64,000 nucleotides of DNA from Sinorhizobium mexicanum. Its GTDB lineage: Bacteria > Pseudomonadota > Alphaproteobacteria > Rhizobiales > Rhizobiaceae. The translations under genes and the position numbers were made by a program. The DNA lies in assembly GCF_013488225.1 (NCBI RefSeq), contig NZ_CP041241.1, forward strand, positions 1,240,001 to 1,304,000, written 5' to 3'. How positions within the stretch are numbered: position 1 is the stretch's first letter; every line of letters starts with the position of its first letter. The notes beneath the pieces were generated by a model that saw only the letters and a program-made list of their open reading frames with translations, had not been told where the DNA came from and ran no database searches. This document shows positions 43,181 through 52,052 of this stretch, piece after piece.

Positions 43181-44347
43181 TCACTCCAGGATGAAACGCT
43201 TATTCAACAACTTTGGTCCGGACTCAACCTCCGCGAGTATCGCTGCAATTCTCGCGCCAGTGCGACCGTCGCCATAAGGCGTCCGGCATTGAGAAACGCG
43301 GTCGCGAAAGCCAGCATCGCGGGTTGCCTTGTCGATCGCCGCGGAGATTTCCCTTTCGTCGTAACCTGTGAAGATGACATTATCACCGCATTCGCGACCG
43401 CGCTGGCGTATGCCAACATTCACAACAGGGAGCCCGAGACTGGGGGCCTCGAGTATTCCGGCGGACGAGTTGCCTATCATCAATGATGCGTGCCGCAGCA
43501 GATTTACAAACTTCTGCCTGTCAAGATGATTGAAGACTTTGACGCGCGAACAGCGAGCGGCGAACTCCGCGATCTCCGCGCTTATTGCGTGGTTGCCCGG
43601 ATCAGAGTTGGGTGCCATCGCCGCCACACGCAATTCGCTGTGCTCTAATACGCGCGTGATAGCCTTTATATGCTCGCTCGCCTGCGAAAAGTCGGTAATC
43701 GTCGGGTGGAAGAGCAGCACCACGTAGGGCGCACCGGCCCAATCTACCCCCACCGCCTCGTCCAGCTCTGCTCGGCTCATTAGAGGAACGGATAACAACC
43801 TATCGAGCCCCGACGCGCCGGTTACGTGGATCCTCCACTCCTCCTCCCCAAGCGCGCGGAGCCGCTTAGCACTCAACTCCGTTGTGACCATGTGGATATG
43901 CGCCATCTTTGATACGGCGTGGCGAATGATGTTGTCCACGTTATCATCGTCGGCGTGATCGCCACCGCCCACGTGTGCCAGCGGTATACGGTGATAGGCG
44001 GCAGCGATGGCGCCGGTCATCACTTCCTCCCTATCGCCCATGACGACAAGAAAGTCCGGCCGCTCGCGTGCGAATATATCAGTCATGCCTGTCAACTGGA
44101 GCGCCATGCCCTTGACGCGCCCAGAGAGTCCATCGGACGCGAGGAGCGAATCAACCTCACCAACGATTCGGTGACCATCCGCTCTGATCTGTTGCACCGA
44201 ATACCCATGCAGACCCGTCAGGTGAGCGCCTGTGGCAATAACAGCGGCCTCCAGATCCGGTCTAGCGCCTACAGCTTCTATGATCGGCGCTAAAATGTCG
44301 TACTCCGAGCGTATTCCAGTCAGGAAATGTATCAGGCGACGGTGCAT
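43181..44347 (-). CDS. legG: LegG/NeuC-type hydrolysing NDP-sugar 2-epimerase
   Basis: A 388-residue GT-B-fold enzyme that hydrolyses the NDP-sugar and inverts C2 to give the 6-deoxy-mannose-type precursor of nonulosonic acid. Visible blocks are FLTGIRSEYDILAPIIEAV, VMGDREEVMTGAIAAAY, LAHVGGGDHADDDNVDNIIR, MAHIHMVTTELSA, VTGASGLD and LMIGNSSAGILEAPSLGLPV. HVGGGD-HxxDDN suits NeuC/LegG. ATG 44347 (MHRRLIHF) is chosen over an upstream codon because the fold begins there. Confidence 0.9.
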   Translation of the reverse strand: MHRRLIHFLTGIRSEYDILAPIIEAVGARPDLEAAVIATGAHLTGLHGYSVQQIRADGHRIVGEVDSLLASDGLSGRVKGMALQLTGMTDIFARERPDFLVVMGDREEVMTGAIAAAYHRIPLAHVGGGDHADDDNVDNIIRHAVSKMAHIHMVTTELSAKRLRALGEEEWRIHVTGASGLDRLLSVPLMSRAELDEAVGVDWAGAPYVVLLFHPTITDFSQASEHIKAITRVLEHSELRVAAMAPNSDPGNHAISAEIAEFAARCSRVKVFNHLDRQKFVNLLRHASLMIGNSSAGILEAPSLGLPVVNVGIRQRGRECGDNVIFTGYDEREISAAIDKATRDAGFRDRVSQCRTPYGDGRTGARIAAILAEVESGPKLLNKRFILE

Positions 44348-44440
44348 TTGCGGCCCTTCTTCTACGGACTTGCATGGACTGTTGCGTTCAGTCACTATCA
44401 AGGGGTTGACGCGTGAACGGAGTCTAGACGCGCGCGCAAT

Positions 44441-45382
44441 TCAATAGAGATCAGAATCGAGCATCGATAGTCGCCACAATCGACTGTCAAACATGTCTTT
44501 CGATATTGGCAGAAAAGTTCGAGCCCCAAAGTATGTTACCGGCCCACCGGCCTTGAACCCCAAAGCTTCGAGGACCAATCTATGCGTCTCCTCCGGAAGG
44601 CACCAGGTTGAAATACGGGCGTGCCCGGCAGCCGATGCTCGTGCAATTACGGTTGACAACAGCGCTCGCGCGGCACTGTTGTCTGAACAGCGCAGCTCAA
44701 CCAGGTCTGTCGCATCGGCACCATAGGATTTAGTGATTGCATAACCGGATATCTCACTGCCCTCACATAGGACCAGTCGCGTATACCGGTTATCAGGATG
44801 CTGGTCGAGTCGCCACGCTAGAATGGCCGCATTTCTCGCCCCGCAAATTGGCAGCTTTGGTCCAACGGCTTGAAAAAAAAGGTCAAACCGCTCGTCGATA
44901 TGGTCGATCTCGACGACCGTCGAGTCTGGCCTGTAAACCTTCGAAAGAGAGCCCAAATCCAGCGTCAACGTGGGCACTTCGTAAACGTCACGCCAGCCAA
45001 CCTTTAGCTGCCTGAGGGCGTGGACAGCCGCGTTGGGGAAGCCGTATACAGCCGCCACCCCCATCTCCGGGAGGTGACCATATAGCTTATTCGCGGTCTT
45101 CTCGAAAAGCCCGCGGCCTCTGTAGTCCGGGTGTGTCATTGTGGTCATGGACAAAGCGGCGGAAATTTCTGAGCCGTCCACGGACAGAGGCGCCGAATTC
45201 GCTGCATAGTGACCCACAAGCTCATCACCGGAGAACGCCAGCATCACTTTGGCCGAACCCGCAGGATGACCTAGATATCGCCACGTCCATGCGTCGCGTG
45301 ACATTGACCTGGAAAACACTGTTTGAAAGAGTTTAGTGATCGCGCTTTCGTCACCCAGCTGGAACAATCGGTACTCAAACAT
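44441..45382 (-). CDS. GNAT-family acyltransferase
   Basis: A 313-residue protein with a GNAT domain in the N-terminal half: AALSMTTMTHPDYRGRGLFE carries the acetyl-CoA motif (HPDYRGRGLF) and MGVAAVYGFPN follows. The C-terminal half may be a second, degenerate GNAT-like domain (GYAITKSYGADATDLVELRC). It probably N- or O-acylates the nonulosonic acid. ATG 45382 is preferred (AGGGTGA upstream), overlapping the NeuD-type gene by 8 bases. Acyl donor and position are unknown. Confidence 0.78.
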   Translation of the reverse strand: MFEYRLFQLGDESAITKLFQTVFSRSMSRDAWTWRYLGHPAGSAKVMLAFSGDELVGHYAANSAPLSVDGSEISAALSMTTMTHPDYRGRGLFEKTANKLYGHLPEMGVAAVYGFPNAAVHALRQLKVGWRDVYEVPTLTLDLGSLSKVYRPDSTVVEIDHIDERFDLFFQAVGPKLPICGARNAAILAWRLDQHPDNRYTRLVLCEGSEISGYAITKSYGADATDLVELRCSDNSAARALLSTVIARASAAGHARISTWCLPEETHRLVLEALGFKAGGPVTYFGARTFLPISKDMFDSRLWRLSMLDSDLY

Positions 45383-46034
45383 CGACTTCACCCTGACGTT
45401 CAGCGGAGATCCTGCTCCGCGCAGATGTTATGCGCGCACCATCCGGAACATCACCTGCGACGACCGTCCCCGCGCCCACGAACGCTCCACTTCCCACCAT
45501 TGCTCCAGGCACAACAATGGCGCCGGCGGCGATAAAGGAGTTGTTCCCGATCTTAGCCCCACCTAAGAGAACAGCTCCTGGCGCAATCATCACGCCCGAA
45601 CCGATGACACAATCGTGATCAACGAGCGCCCCAGTATTGATAATCGAGCATGCGCCTACTCTCGCGTCCGCCTGAATCACGGCGCCTGCCATTACAACAG
45701 TACCCGTATCAATGACTGCGGACGACGAAACAATTGCCCTCGGATGCACCAACGTGGGGACGGTCGCTTCGAGCTCCAATAGTCTCTGAAATTCCCGCCA
45801 CCGGATGTCTGTCCTTCCGGTTGCAGGAAACACTGCATATTCCCTCAACCAAGCGGCACCGTCGAATAGATCGCTGACGCCACCAAGAACGGGGGCACCA
45901 GCAACAATCTCTCCCCGCATCAAAGCGGGGTCCAAATACCCCGCCACCTGCCAGTGACTAGCACGCGCCACTTCGGCGACCACCTTCGCATGGCCGCCGG
46001 CGCCCAGGAGTATGAGGGATCGGCCTTCGCTCAT
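45375..46034 (-). CDS. NeuD/PglD-type left-handed beta-helix acyltransferase (candidate LegH)
   Basis: A 219-residue enzyme with an N-terminal nucleotide-sugar-binding fold (LILLGAGGHAKVVAEVARAS) and a hexapeptide-repeat C-terminus (SSSAVIDTGTVVMAGAVIQA, GSGVMIAPGAVLLGGAKIGN). The catalytic His is in NTGALVDHDCVIG. PglD and LegH, which N-acetylate the 4-amino group, and the O-acetyltransferase NeuD share this layout. As no other LegH candidate is present, it most likely does that step. It overlaps legI (ATGA) and the GNAT gene. Confidence 0.85.
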   Translation of the reverse strand: MSEGRSLILLGAGGHAKVVAEVARASHWQVAGYLDPALMRGEIVAGAPVLGGVSDLFDGAAWLREYAVFPATGRTDIRWREFQRLLELEATVPTLVHPRAIVSSSAVIDTGTVVMAGAVIQADARVGACSIINTGALVDHDCVIGSGVMIAPGAVLLGGAKIGNNSFIAAGAIVVPGAMVGSGAFVGAGTVVAGDVPDGARITSARSRISAERQGEVDV

Positions 46035-47080
46035 TCGAAATCGCCCATCGAATAGAGCGTCAACGCCCTCACCTGCCGTTTCAAACGCTTTCCGATCATC
46101 TCGACTTCCAAAGACGGAGCCAATCCGGTGCCCGGACGCAGCAATATGATGTCATTTTCCGATAGCTTTTCTCCGGGCGACATGTCGCGGGCAGCAGCCA
46201 GACTGCGGCGACCCAGGCGACGCGACGATGCTTCGCATGGCTGAGGCTCCTTTCGGGCTTGACCGAGCGATCGTTCGACGATGCGAACGCCCTTCACCAT
46301 CGCGGCGAATTCGGCCGGTTCCAAGGAAGCACGATGGTCCGGACCCGGGAGACCCCGATCCAACGTGAAGTGTTTTTCTATGATGCATGCGCCCAAAGCA
46401 ACGGCTGCCAGCACGACCTCTATCCCTTCTGAATGATCGGAATAGCCAATTGGCAGCGATGTCACCTCTTGCATTAGCGGAATCGCCCGCAAGTGCAATT
46501 CGTCGAGGGGCGCTGGATAGCAGCTGGTGCAGTGGAGAACTGCTATCTCATTGCAACCAGAATTTCGCAATGTCGATATGCCGGTCATGACCTCTTCCAT
46601 CGCGCACATACCCGTCGAGAGAATGACGGGTCGGCCGCGTTTTCCCATGTCGGTAAGGTAGGAGGTAGAAACGCAGTCGGGTGACGGAACCTTGAATGCG
46701 GGCACGTCCATTGCATCGAGCAGATCTATGCTGTCCCGGTCAAAGGGCGAGGAAAGGAAAATGATGTCTTCCGCAGAACAATGTTTCAGGAGCCGCTCGT
46801 GTGCCCTTGCGTCCAGCTCCAAGGCAGACAGCATCTGGTGCTGGTTTGTTTCCCCCGTGTTTGTCTTCTGATATGCCGCCGTCGGGGTGTCCCTGACGAC
46901 CAGACGATCAGCCCGAAACGTCTGGAACTTTACGGCATCGGCCCCGGCCTTTCGCGCAGCCGAGATCATCCTCTCGGCTAATTCGATCGAACCGTTATGA
47001 TTTACGCCAATTTCCGCGATGACAAAGCATGGCTCACCGTGGCCAATTGCACGGTCGCCAATCTTAAAACCAACGCTCAT
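46031..47080 (-). CDS. legI: LegI/NeuB-type nonulosonic acid synthase
   Basis: A 349-residue synthase that condenses the hexose with phosphoenolpyruvate to the nine-carbon acid. The TIM barrel (1-270) shows CFVIAEIGVNHNGSIELAER, AGADAVKFQTFRADRLV, FLSSPFDRDSIDLL, PSPDC, ILSTGMC, LHCTSCYPAP, GYSDHSEGIEV and EKHFTLDRGLPGPDHRASLE. The C-terminal SAF domain (~285-349) begins RRLGRRSLAAARDMSPGEKL. These are complete NeuB-family blocks. Start overlaps the stop of the 875-residue gene (ATGA). Confidence 0.93.
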   Translation of the reverse strand: MSVGFKIGDRAIGHGEPCFVIAEIGVNHNGSIELAERMISAARKAGADAVKFQTFRADRLVVRDTPTAAYQKTNTGETNQHQMLSALELDARAHERLLKHCSAEDIIFLSSPFDRDSIDLLDAMDVPAFKVPSPDCVSTSYLTDMGKRGRPVILSTGMCAMEEVMTGISTLRNSGCNEIAVLHCTSCYPAPLDELHLRAIPLMQEVTSLPIGYSDHSEGIEVVLAAVALGACIIEKHFTLDRGLPGPDHRASLEPAEFAAMVKGVRIVERSLGQARKEPQPCEASSRRLGRRSLAAARDMSPGEKLSENDIILLRPGTGLAPSLEVEMIGKRLKRQVRALTLYSMGDFE

Positions 47081-49704
47081 ACCATGTACTCCTGAAAAGG
47101 GGCCGTGACGAAGATCTCCCGGGGAAGTTCGCTCTGTGTTCGAATTCCAAGCGTCCCCTTGTGTATGATCTCATCTACGATCTCCCTCAGCCTACTGTAA
47201 GTACTGTTGTCGAAGAGATGCGGATTCTTGGCCTTGAAGGCCCCTGCACCAGAGCTTGCCTTCGGCCCCAGTGCGAAGGCTTCTTCCATGGCGGCAAGCG
47301 TCTCCGCCGGGGTACAGCAAAGTGGGACGCCCAGAATCTCATCATACGCTGCTGGATAGCTCACGCCCGGCTGGCCAACAATCGCAACATTGCGTTCCAA
47401 GACCACGGCTTCGAGCGCGGTGACACTGTAGGCCGTCAGCACAAGGTCGCTGGCCATGAGAAGGTTCTTGATATCGGGGTCGATCACAGAACATATGTCG
47501 CCCGCGGCTTCATCGTCTATTATGTGTCTGTATCGCTCGATATGACCCTGCCCCTCCTCGGGATGGGTCTTGAGGAGGACCTTGACAGGCTGCATCAGAC
47601 CTTTGGCCGCCTGTATTATCATCCGCCATAGAGCCATGCTTAACGCGGGCGGCATGGGCTGTGTGGGGACCGCGATGATGCGGTCGGCACCAAGCTCGAG
47701 ACCAAGCCGTTCCCTTGCATGCAGACGCGCCTCTTCCGAATTGTAATAGTGCGGACGAAGTATGCGGGGAGACCCAAAAGATCGGACCCTCTCTGCCGGA
47801 ATACCGAAGTGTCGGTCGTATTCCTGGACGAAATGGTCCGAGTACACGGCGGCGTAGTCTGTACGGATGCTTGTATAACGGCAATAGGCCGCGTTCAGGC
47901 AATGCGTTTCGATCGTCAAACTTGGAATGCCGCTCATCCGCGCGACAGCCCCGACGATTGCGTTGGTTGATGTTCGTATAGGGGAAATCGCGATGGCATC
48001 ATACTCGTAGGATTCTAACAGCCTCTTCGCAAGAGCAATCTGGCCGACTTGCCGAAGCATGAAATCCACAAGTCCATCTCTAACGACACAGGCCAGAGCG
48101 TTGATGACCGCTGGATCGCGTTTCCACTCGCTTGCCAGGTTCGAGATTGGAGCCGCGAAGGCCGTAAATGTCGATGCACGGACGGCGGTACTTGCGCGGG
48201 CGTCCGGAACGGGTGAAACTGCGCGCATGAATCCTGGTAGAGAGGCATCGTTCTGCTTCAAACTGCTGAGCACGGGATCATCAGCGGCTCGACTGATGCT
48301 TTCGTGAAACGACCTCTCCCGCCCCTGCGTCCACACCACATCGACATTGAAATGCGTCTGCAGTGCGGAAGCGATTTGCACCGCATTGTAGCCGTATGCG
48401 CGGGTCTCATTTGAAATCAGCGCTATGTTGCGGCGCCCCCTTTGATGGCTACCTCGTCTATAACGAGGCAGCTTGGTTGCCTTTCGGAGATACGCTCGCA
48501 CGGCTTCAGGCGCGACACTGAGTGGGGTTTCACTGAACTCTCTGATGTCTTCGAAGATTCTGGGTAAGTAACCTCCTGCTGTTCCGCGCCGCGCTCCCAT
48601 GTCGACTTGGCGCGCTTCGAACTTGATCTGCGCGCTCCCCGGCTGCCAGCAACAAGCTTCAATGCGCGGATCCCCGACGAGGTTCGGCACAGCAGCGCAT
48701 AAACCATAAAGCTCCCGATTTTCCGAAAACGATACGATTACGCTATCGAAAGTCGGTTCCTGGAGCGCTTGAGCGACGCCCTCCATGCGAAGCATCTTGA
48801 AAAAAATGAAGTCCGCGACCCCGAGAGTAAAGTCGGCTTTTGCGCCGTCGAATTCGGGTATCTCGGTTTCGATCCAAGGATTGGCCTCAAAAAAAGCGTT
48901 GGAGAGGGCGGCAGCTGCCTTGTGGCTGGCTTCGTGCAACCGGTGATACCGACGATGAAAACGATCAACACGCGACCGTGCGTGCTCAATCGTTATGTCT
49001 ATGCCCGGCAGTTCAGCTTGGACCGCCGCGAGATCAGCGTGACCGTAGAGATCTCCGTATCGGATGATCGTCAGTCTCTTGGCTCCGGCAGCCAGACGGC
49101 TCATGACCTTTGGATGCAATTCGCCATCGATGACTAGCAAACGGTTGCGGCATGGCGCAGGGCGACTGAGGGCGTGTGCGCCATTCGGAGCGACCGAGGC
49201 ATCTGCTCCCTGTCCAAGCGGCCTCAGAAATATCGCTTTCACAGCTGATGGGATCACCGGCTGGTTTGATCCTTTTGTGATCAAAGCCAGCAAGGCTTCA
49301 AGTAAGTCCGCTTCACCTCGCTCCAACAGCGCCACGGCCAGGCCTGCGATACGGGCGGGATCTCCGCGCGTACTGTCGGCGAGTTGAGGCACCATCTCTC
49401 TTAGTCTCGCCGAGGACGTCGGATCGTCAGTCTCACATAAAAGAATCCGATAATCTTTAGGTCGAGGTTTCGCGCAAAGGTAGCTTTGAACCAAGCTATC
49501 GCCGATGTCCTGACCGTAGCGTGTCACAAGCCGCTTGTGAAGCCAGAGCAGCCTCGCCCTTGTGCGCCGGCGAAGCGGAAAGTGGGTCATCCATCCAATA
49601 GCAGCTCGCGGCCCCAGAGCGCCCGCCAGCAAACTCATCATGGCTCGAGAGTAGCGCGCTTCGAGGTTATTCGGGAGATATGCAAGAATGCGGTTCATGA
49701 GCAT
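47077..49704 (-). CDS. Large capsule glycosyltransferase candidate (875 aa)
   Basis: An 875-residue protein with no signal peptide or membrane helix; I cannot name its family with certainty. The C-terminal ~350 residues look like a GT-B lobe of the capsule/CDP-glycerol-transferase type: VKVLLKTHPEEGQGHIERY, then LLMASDLVLTAYSVTALEAV and VLERNVAIVG (sugar-nucleotide donor loop). The middle has IALISNETRAYGYNAVQIAS, a second Rossmann-like start, and the N-terminal ~250 residues are helical and basic. Translationally coupled to legI. Plausibly it transfers the nonulosonic acid or polymerises the capsule repeat. No ribosome site before ATG 49704; ATG 49698 is an alternative. Confidence 0.7.
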   Translation of the reverse strand: MLMNRILAYLPNNLEARYSRAMMSLLAGALGPRAAIGWMTHFPLRRRTRARLLWLHKRLVTRYGQDIGDSLVQSYLCAKPRPKDYRILLCETDDPTSSARLREMVPQLADSTRGDPARIAGLAVALLERGEADLLEALLALITKGSNQPVIPSAVKAIFLRPLGQGADASVAPNGAHALSRPAPCRNRLLVIDGELHPKVMSRLAAGAKRLTIIRYGDLYGHADLAAVQAELPGIDITIEHARSRVDRFHRRYHRLHEASHKAAAALSNAFFEANPWIETEIPEFDGAKADFTLGVADFIFFKMLRMEGVAQALQEPTFDSVIVSFSENRELYGLCAAVPNLVGDPRIEACCWQPGSAQIKFEARQVDMGARRGTAGGYLPRIFEDIREFSETPLSVAPEAVRAYLRKATKLPRYRRGSHQRGRRNIALISNETRAYGYNAVQIASALQTHFNVDVVWTQGRERSFHESISRAADDPVLSSLKQNDASLPGFMRAVSPVPDARASTAVRASTFTAFAAPISNLASEWKRDPAVINALACVVRDGLVDFMLRQVGQIALAKRLLESYEYDAIAISPIRTSTNAIVGAVARMSGIPSLTIETHCLNAAYCRYTSIRTDYAAVYSDHFVQEYDRHFGIPAERVRSFGSPRILRPHYYNSEEARLHARERLGLELGADRIIAVPTQPMPPALSMALWRMIIQAAKGLMQPVKVLLKTHPEEGQGHIERYRHIIDDEAAGDICSVIDPDIKNLLMASDLVLTAYSVTALEAVVLERNVAIVGQPGVSYPAAYDEILGVPLCCTPAETLAAMEEAFALGPKASSGAGAFKAKNPHLFDNSTYSRLREIVDEIIHKGTLGIRTQSELPREIFVTAPFQEYMV

Positions 49705-50151
49705 TATTTTTGTTCAAAAAAGACGACGCGATATTCAGGCTGCATTCGCGCCTAGTTGCCTGCGAGAGGAGCGGAATGGCGTTAGGCGACACGGACGAAG
49801 TTGTCCAGATCTTTCAATGATGGCCCCTGACCAATCTGTGCTCAAAGCTGCTATCGAGGGCGCAACTGTAAATCCTGTTGGAGCGAGGGCCCCCGAGGCA
49901 CAGAGCTGCGCTAAGCTCTTTTCTCAACCTCTGGGAATTAGACCAAACGGGTTAATTCCTTGTCAAAGAAGTTTCCTAGCCTGGGCTTTGCCGGAGTTGA
50001 AGGAACGAACACCCCGCCAGCAATTTCCTCTGCATTTGTCAAACTCATAAGTCGTGTTCCTCTGTCGGACCTCATCGACGCTGAAGTGTTTAAGGCAGAT
50101 GCAGCGCGGCGCGTCAAGCGTGGTCCTGCGGCTAGCGTTCGCACGGACAAT
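49705..50151. promoter_or_regulatory. Gap between the kpsC-like and 875-aa genes; probable internal promoter region
   Basis: A 447-bp gap on an otherwise tight minus-strand operon. A minus frame reading AEEIAGGVFVPSTPAKPRL ends at 49938, but it has no support as a gene. A promoter for the synthesis genes downstream is likely; no consensus element was identified. Confidence 0.35.
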
Positions 50152-51171
50152 TTAAGGGCGGGGACGGCGCATCTCAGCCAATCGACGGATCACCGCCTCT
50201 AAACACGAGGGCCCCCCTGTTTCGGGATCAAAATATTGCGAATGCATAAGGTACGCGGCAGCGAAAATCTCGCGGGCGGACAGGCGTCGCGTCCGACGGG
50301 CACTCGTCTGTCGATCGTCGGTAACACCCCAACCGGCATAAAACGGCAGACCGACGCAGGTAACGGGAATGCCGCGCAATACTGCTTCGAAGCCCATCAG
50401 GGAGGTAATCGTATAAACGTGGTCGGCTACGTCGAGTGCGTCGGCAGGCGTCACGTCCATATCCAGAATATCGCAGAGATGTGACACCTCGGCTGGATCA
50501 GAAACACCCGCCCGCTTTTTGCGCAAGATTTCGGGGTGAGGTTTGTAGACCACCTGGGCGCCAGGATTTTCCAACGCGGCAAGTCTGACGAGTTCGTTGT
50601 TGTTGAAGGGCCTGTCACACCCATAAGCAATCGCTGCATCTGTCTCCACCTGACCGACCACAAGCACGCGTTTCCTTATTTTAGGACCGAGCAACGTGTC
50701 GATGTCCACGTGCTTGCCCATATTGTATTTACTCACTCGCAAGTCGAGTAGCATCCGGATGCATGCATCGGCGCGCTCCATCAGTGCCGTATCCGCTCGG
50801 AAATCATAAGTCTGCAGCGTTCGCTCCAACTCCGATGGATTTTTCGCGTCATAGTGGACCGTTCGTCTGTCGATGATCAAGGAGGCCGGCGCAGCGTTCA
50901 GGGTGCCGAGTGATACGGAGCGAACGAAGCCATCCTCAACATAGAAGAAAGGAATGCGAAACTGCCGACAAAATGCCTTCAAGAAGGCCGGATACTTGAA
51001 ACCCCAAACGAAGACACTTGGCCGTGGGACTAGCAGAAGCCGCAAAGGCCAACCTTGCAAAAACATCAGTTTGGGATTGCGGGTAACCACAGTGCATTGC
51101 AAATCCGGGAACCAGCGGGGGATGTATTGTTTCCATGGTTTGAACCCAAAGAAAACGGCTTGCCGTGCCAT
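50152..51171 (-). CDS. Second KpsC-like capsule beta-Kdo transferase (single domain)
   Basis: A 339-residue protein of the same family as the gene at 32133: VFVWGFKYPAFLKAFC, FYVEDGFVRS, VSKYNMG, VLVVGQVETDAAI, YKPHPEIL, VYTITSLMGFEAVLRG and PFYAGWGVTDDR. It lacks the first ~70 and last ~60 residues of the other protein. Two single-domain proteins together could replace the two domains of E. coli KpsC, each adding a Kdo with a different linkage. ATG 51171 has GGAGAGG upstream. It follows kpsM by about 100 bp. Confidence 0.86.
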   Translation of the reverse strand: MARQAVFFGFKPWKQYIPRWFPDLQCTVVTRNPKLMFLQGWPLRLLLVPRPSVFVWGFKYPAFLKAFCRQFRIPFFYVEDGFVRSVSLGTLNAAPASLIIDRRTVHYDAKNPSELERTLQTYDFRADTALMERADACIRMLLDLRVSKYNMGKHVDIDTLLGPKIRKRVLVVGQVETDAAIAYGCDRPFNNNELVRLAALENPGAQVVYKPHPEILRKKRAGVSDPAEVSHLCDILDMDVTPADALDVADHVYTITSLMGFEAVLRGIPVTCVGLPFYAGWGVTDDRQTSARRTRRLSAREIFAAAYLMHSQYFDPETGGPSCLEAVIRRLAEMRRPRP

Positions 51172-51274
51172 GAGCCTCTCCAGTCTTTGGGGAGTATATT
51201 CCGGAAGGAGCGGTGCGTTTCAATATCAGAACTCGCAAGTCGCCGTGGCGAAGCGTATCTGGCTATTCGACTAC

Positions 51275-52051
51275 TCAACCTTCTCTCATTGCTCTTGCCG
51301 AGAAAGTGAAAAGTGAGAGGCCGACGAACACACTGATCGCTGTGAATGTGTAGAGGTAGTTTAGATCCAACCCCTGCGCCCAATATTCAGGATATACGCC
51401 CTTCCTAAAAAGGATGATAGCGTGGACGACAGGATTGAATAGCAGCACATCGTCGAATGGATGCGGGATTAAATGTGGTAAGAAGAGTACCCCAGATAGC
51501 AGCATAAGGGGACGCATTACCACGCCGAAGATTTGCTCATATATTGGGAAGCGAGCAAACAGGGCAATATTGGAAAGACCAACACCTAAGCCCAAGAGTG
51601 TCGCCAGGAAGCAAGCCCCCGCGGCAGAGGCTAAGTCGATATGCAGCGTGAGATCGCTCTCCAAGGCCACCACATTCATTACGATAATTACGATGAGAAA
51701 CGACGTGGATGCTTGCAACAAATAACGCGACGAAACGGCATCCGCCGGCGTGACCATCGGATAACTCAAAAGAGCCTTGTTGGACTTTATCGTGCCGGAG
51801 ACGAATGACTGCATCGTCTGATAACAGTGAAATGGCAAGTAGCCCGTGGCAAAGAATAGGGGGAAACTGGTGCCGAGCGCAGGCAATCTGGCGATTGTCT
51901 GAAATATCAGGGTCAACATCACGACGTGGGCGACCGGGTCAAAAAGCGCCCACAGGTAACCCCCGGGCTTGCCACCATACCTTGTAGACATCTCCCTAAT
52001 CATCAAAGCCGCGGTAACGCGGGCATGTTGTCTGATAAGCTCCACAAACAC
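51275..52051 (-). CDS. kpsM: Capsule ABC transporter permease (KpsM type)
   Basis: A 258-residue inner-membrane permease with six hydrophobic helices and the KpsM/ABC-2 opening MIREMSTRYGGKPGGYLWAL, FDPVAHVVMLTLIF. The C-terminal LFNPVVHAIILFRKGVYPEY is also typical. It pairs with the KpsT ATPase encoded 17 kb away on the plus strand. Start is GTG (52051), 1 bp after the stop of the SGNH gene. The S. meliloti counterparts are the rkpT genes. Confidence 0.92.
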   Translation of the reverse strand: MFVELIRQHARVTAALMIREMSTRYGGKPGGYLWALFDPVAHVVMLTLIFQTIARLPALGTSFPLFFATGYLPFHCYQTMQSFVSGTIKSNKALLSYPMVTPADAVSSRYLLQASTSFLIVIIVMNVVALESDLTLHIDLASAAGACFLATLLGLGVGLSNIALFARFPIYEQIFGVVMRPLMLLSGVLFLPHLIPHPFDDVLLFNPVVHAIILFRKGVYPEYWAQGLDLNYLYTFTAISVFVGLSLFTFSARAMREG

Positions 52052-52052
52052 C

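Noticed and set aside
42821..43486. 221-codon plus-strand open frame over PIG-L/legG
   Set aside because: Opposite strand of two well-supported genes; no recognised motif.
50110..50135. 17-bp word shared with 19735-19752 (GTGGTCCTGCGGCTAG)
   Set aside because: Could arise by chance in GC-rich DNA; no flanking similarity.
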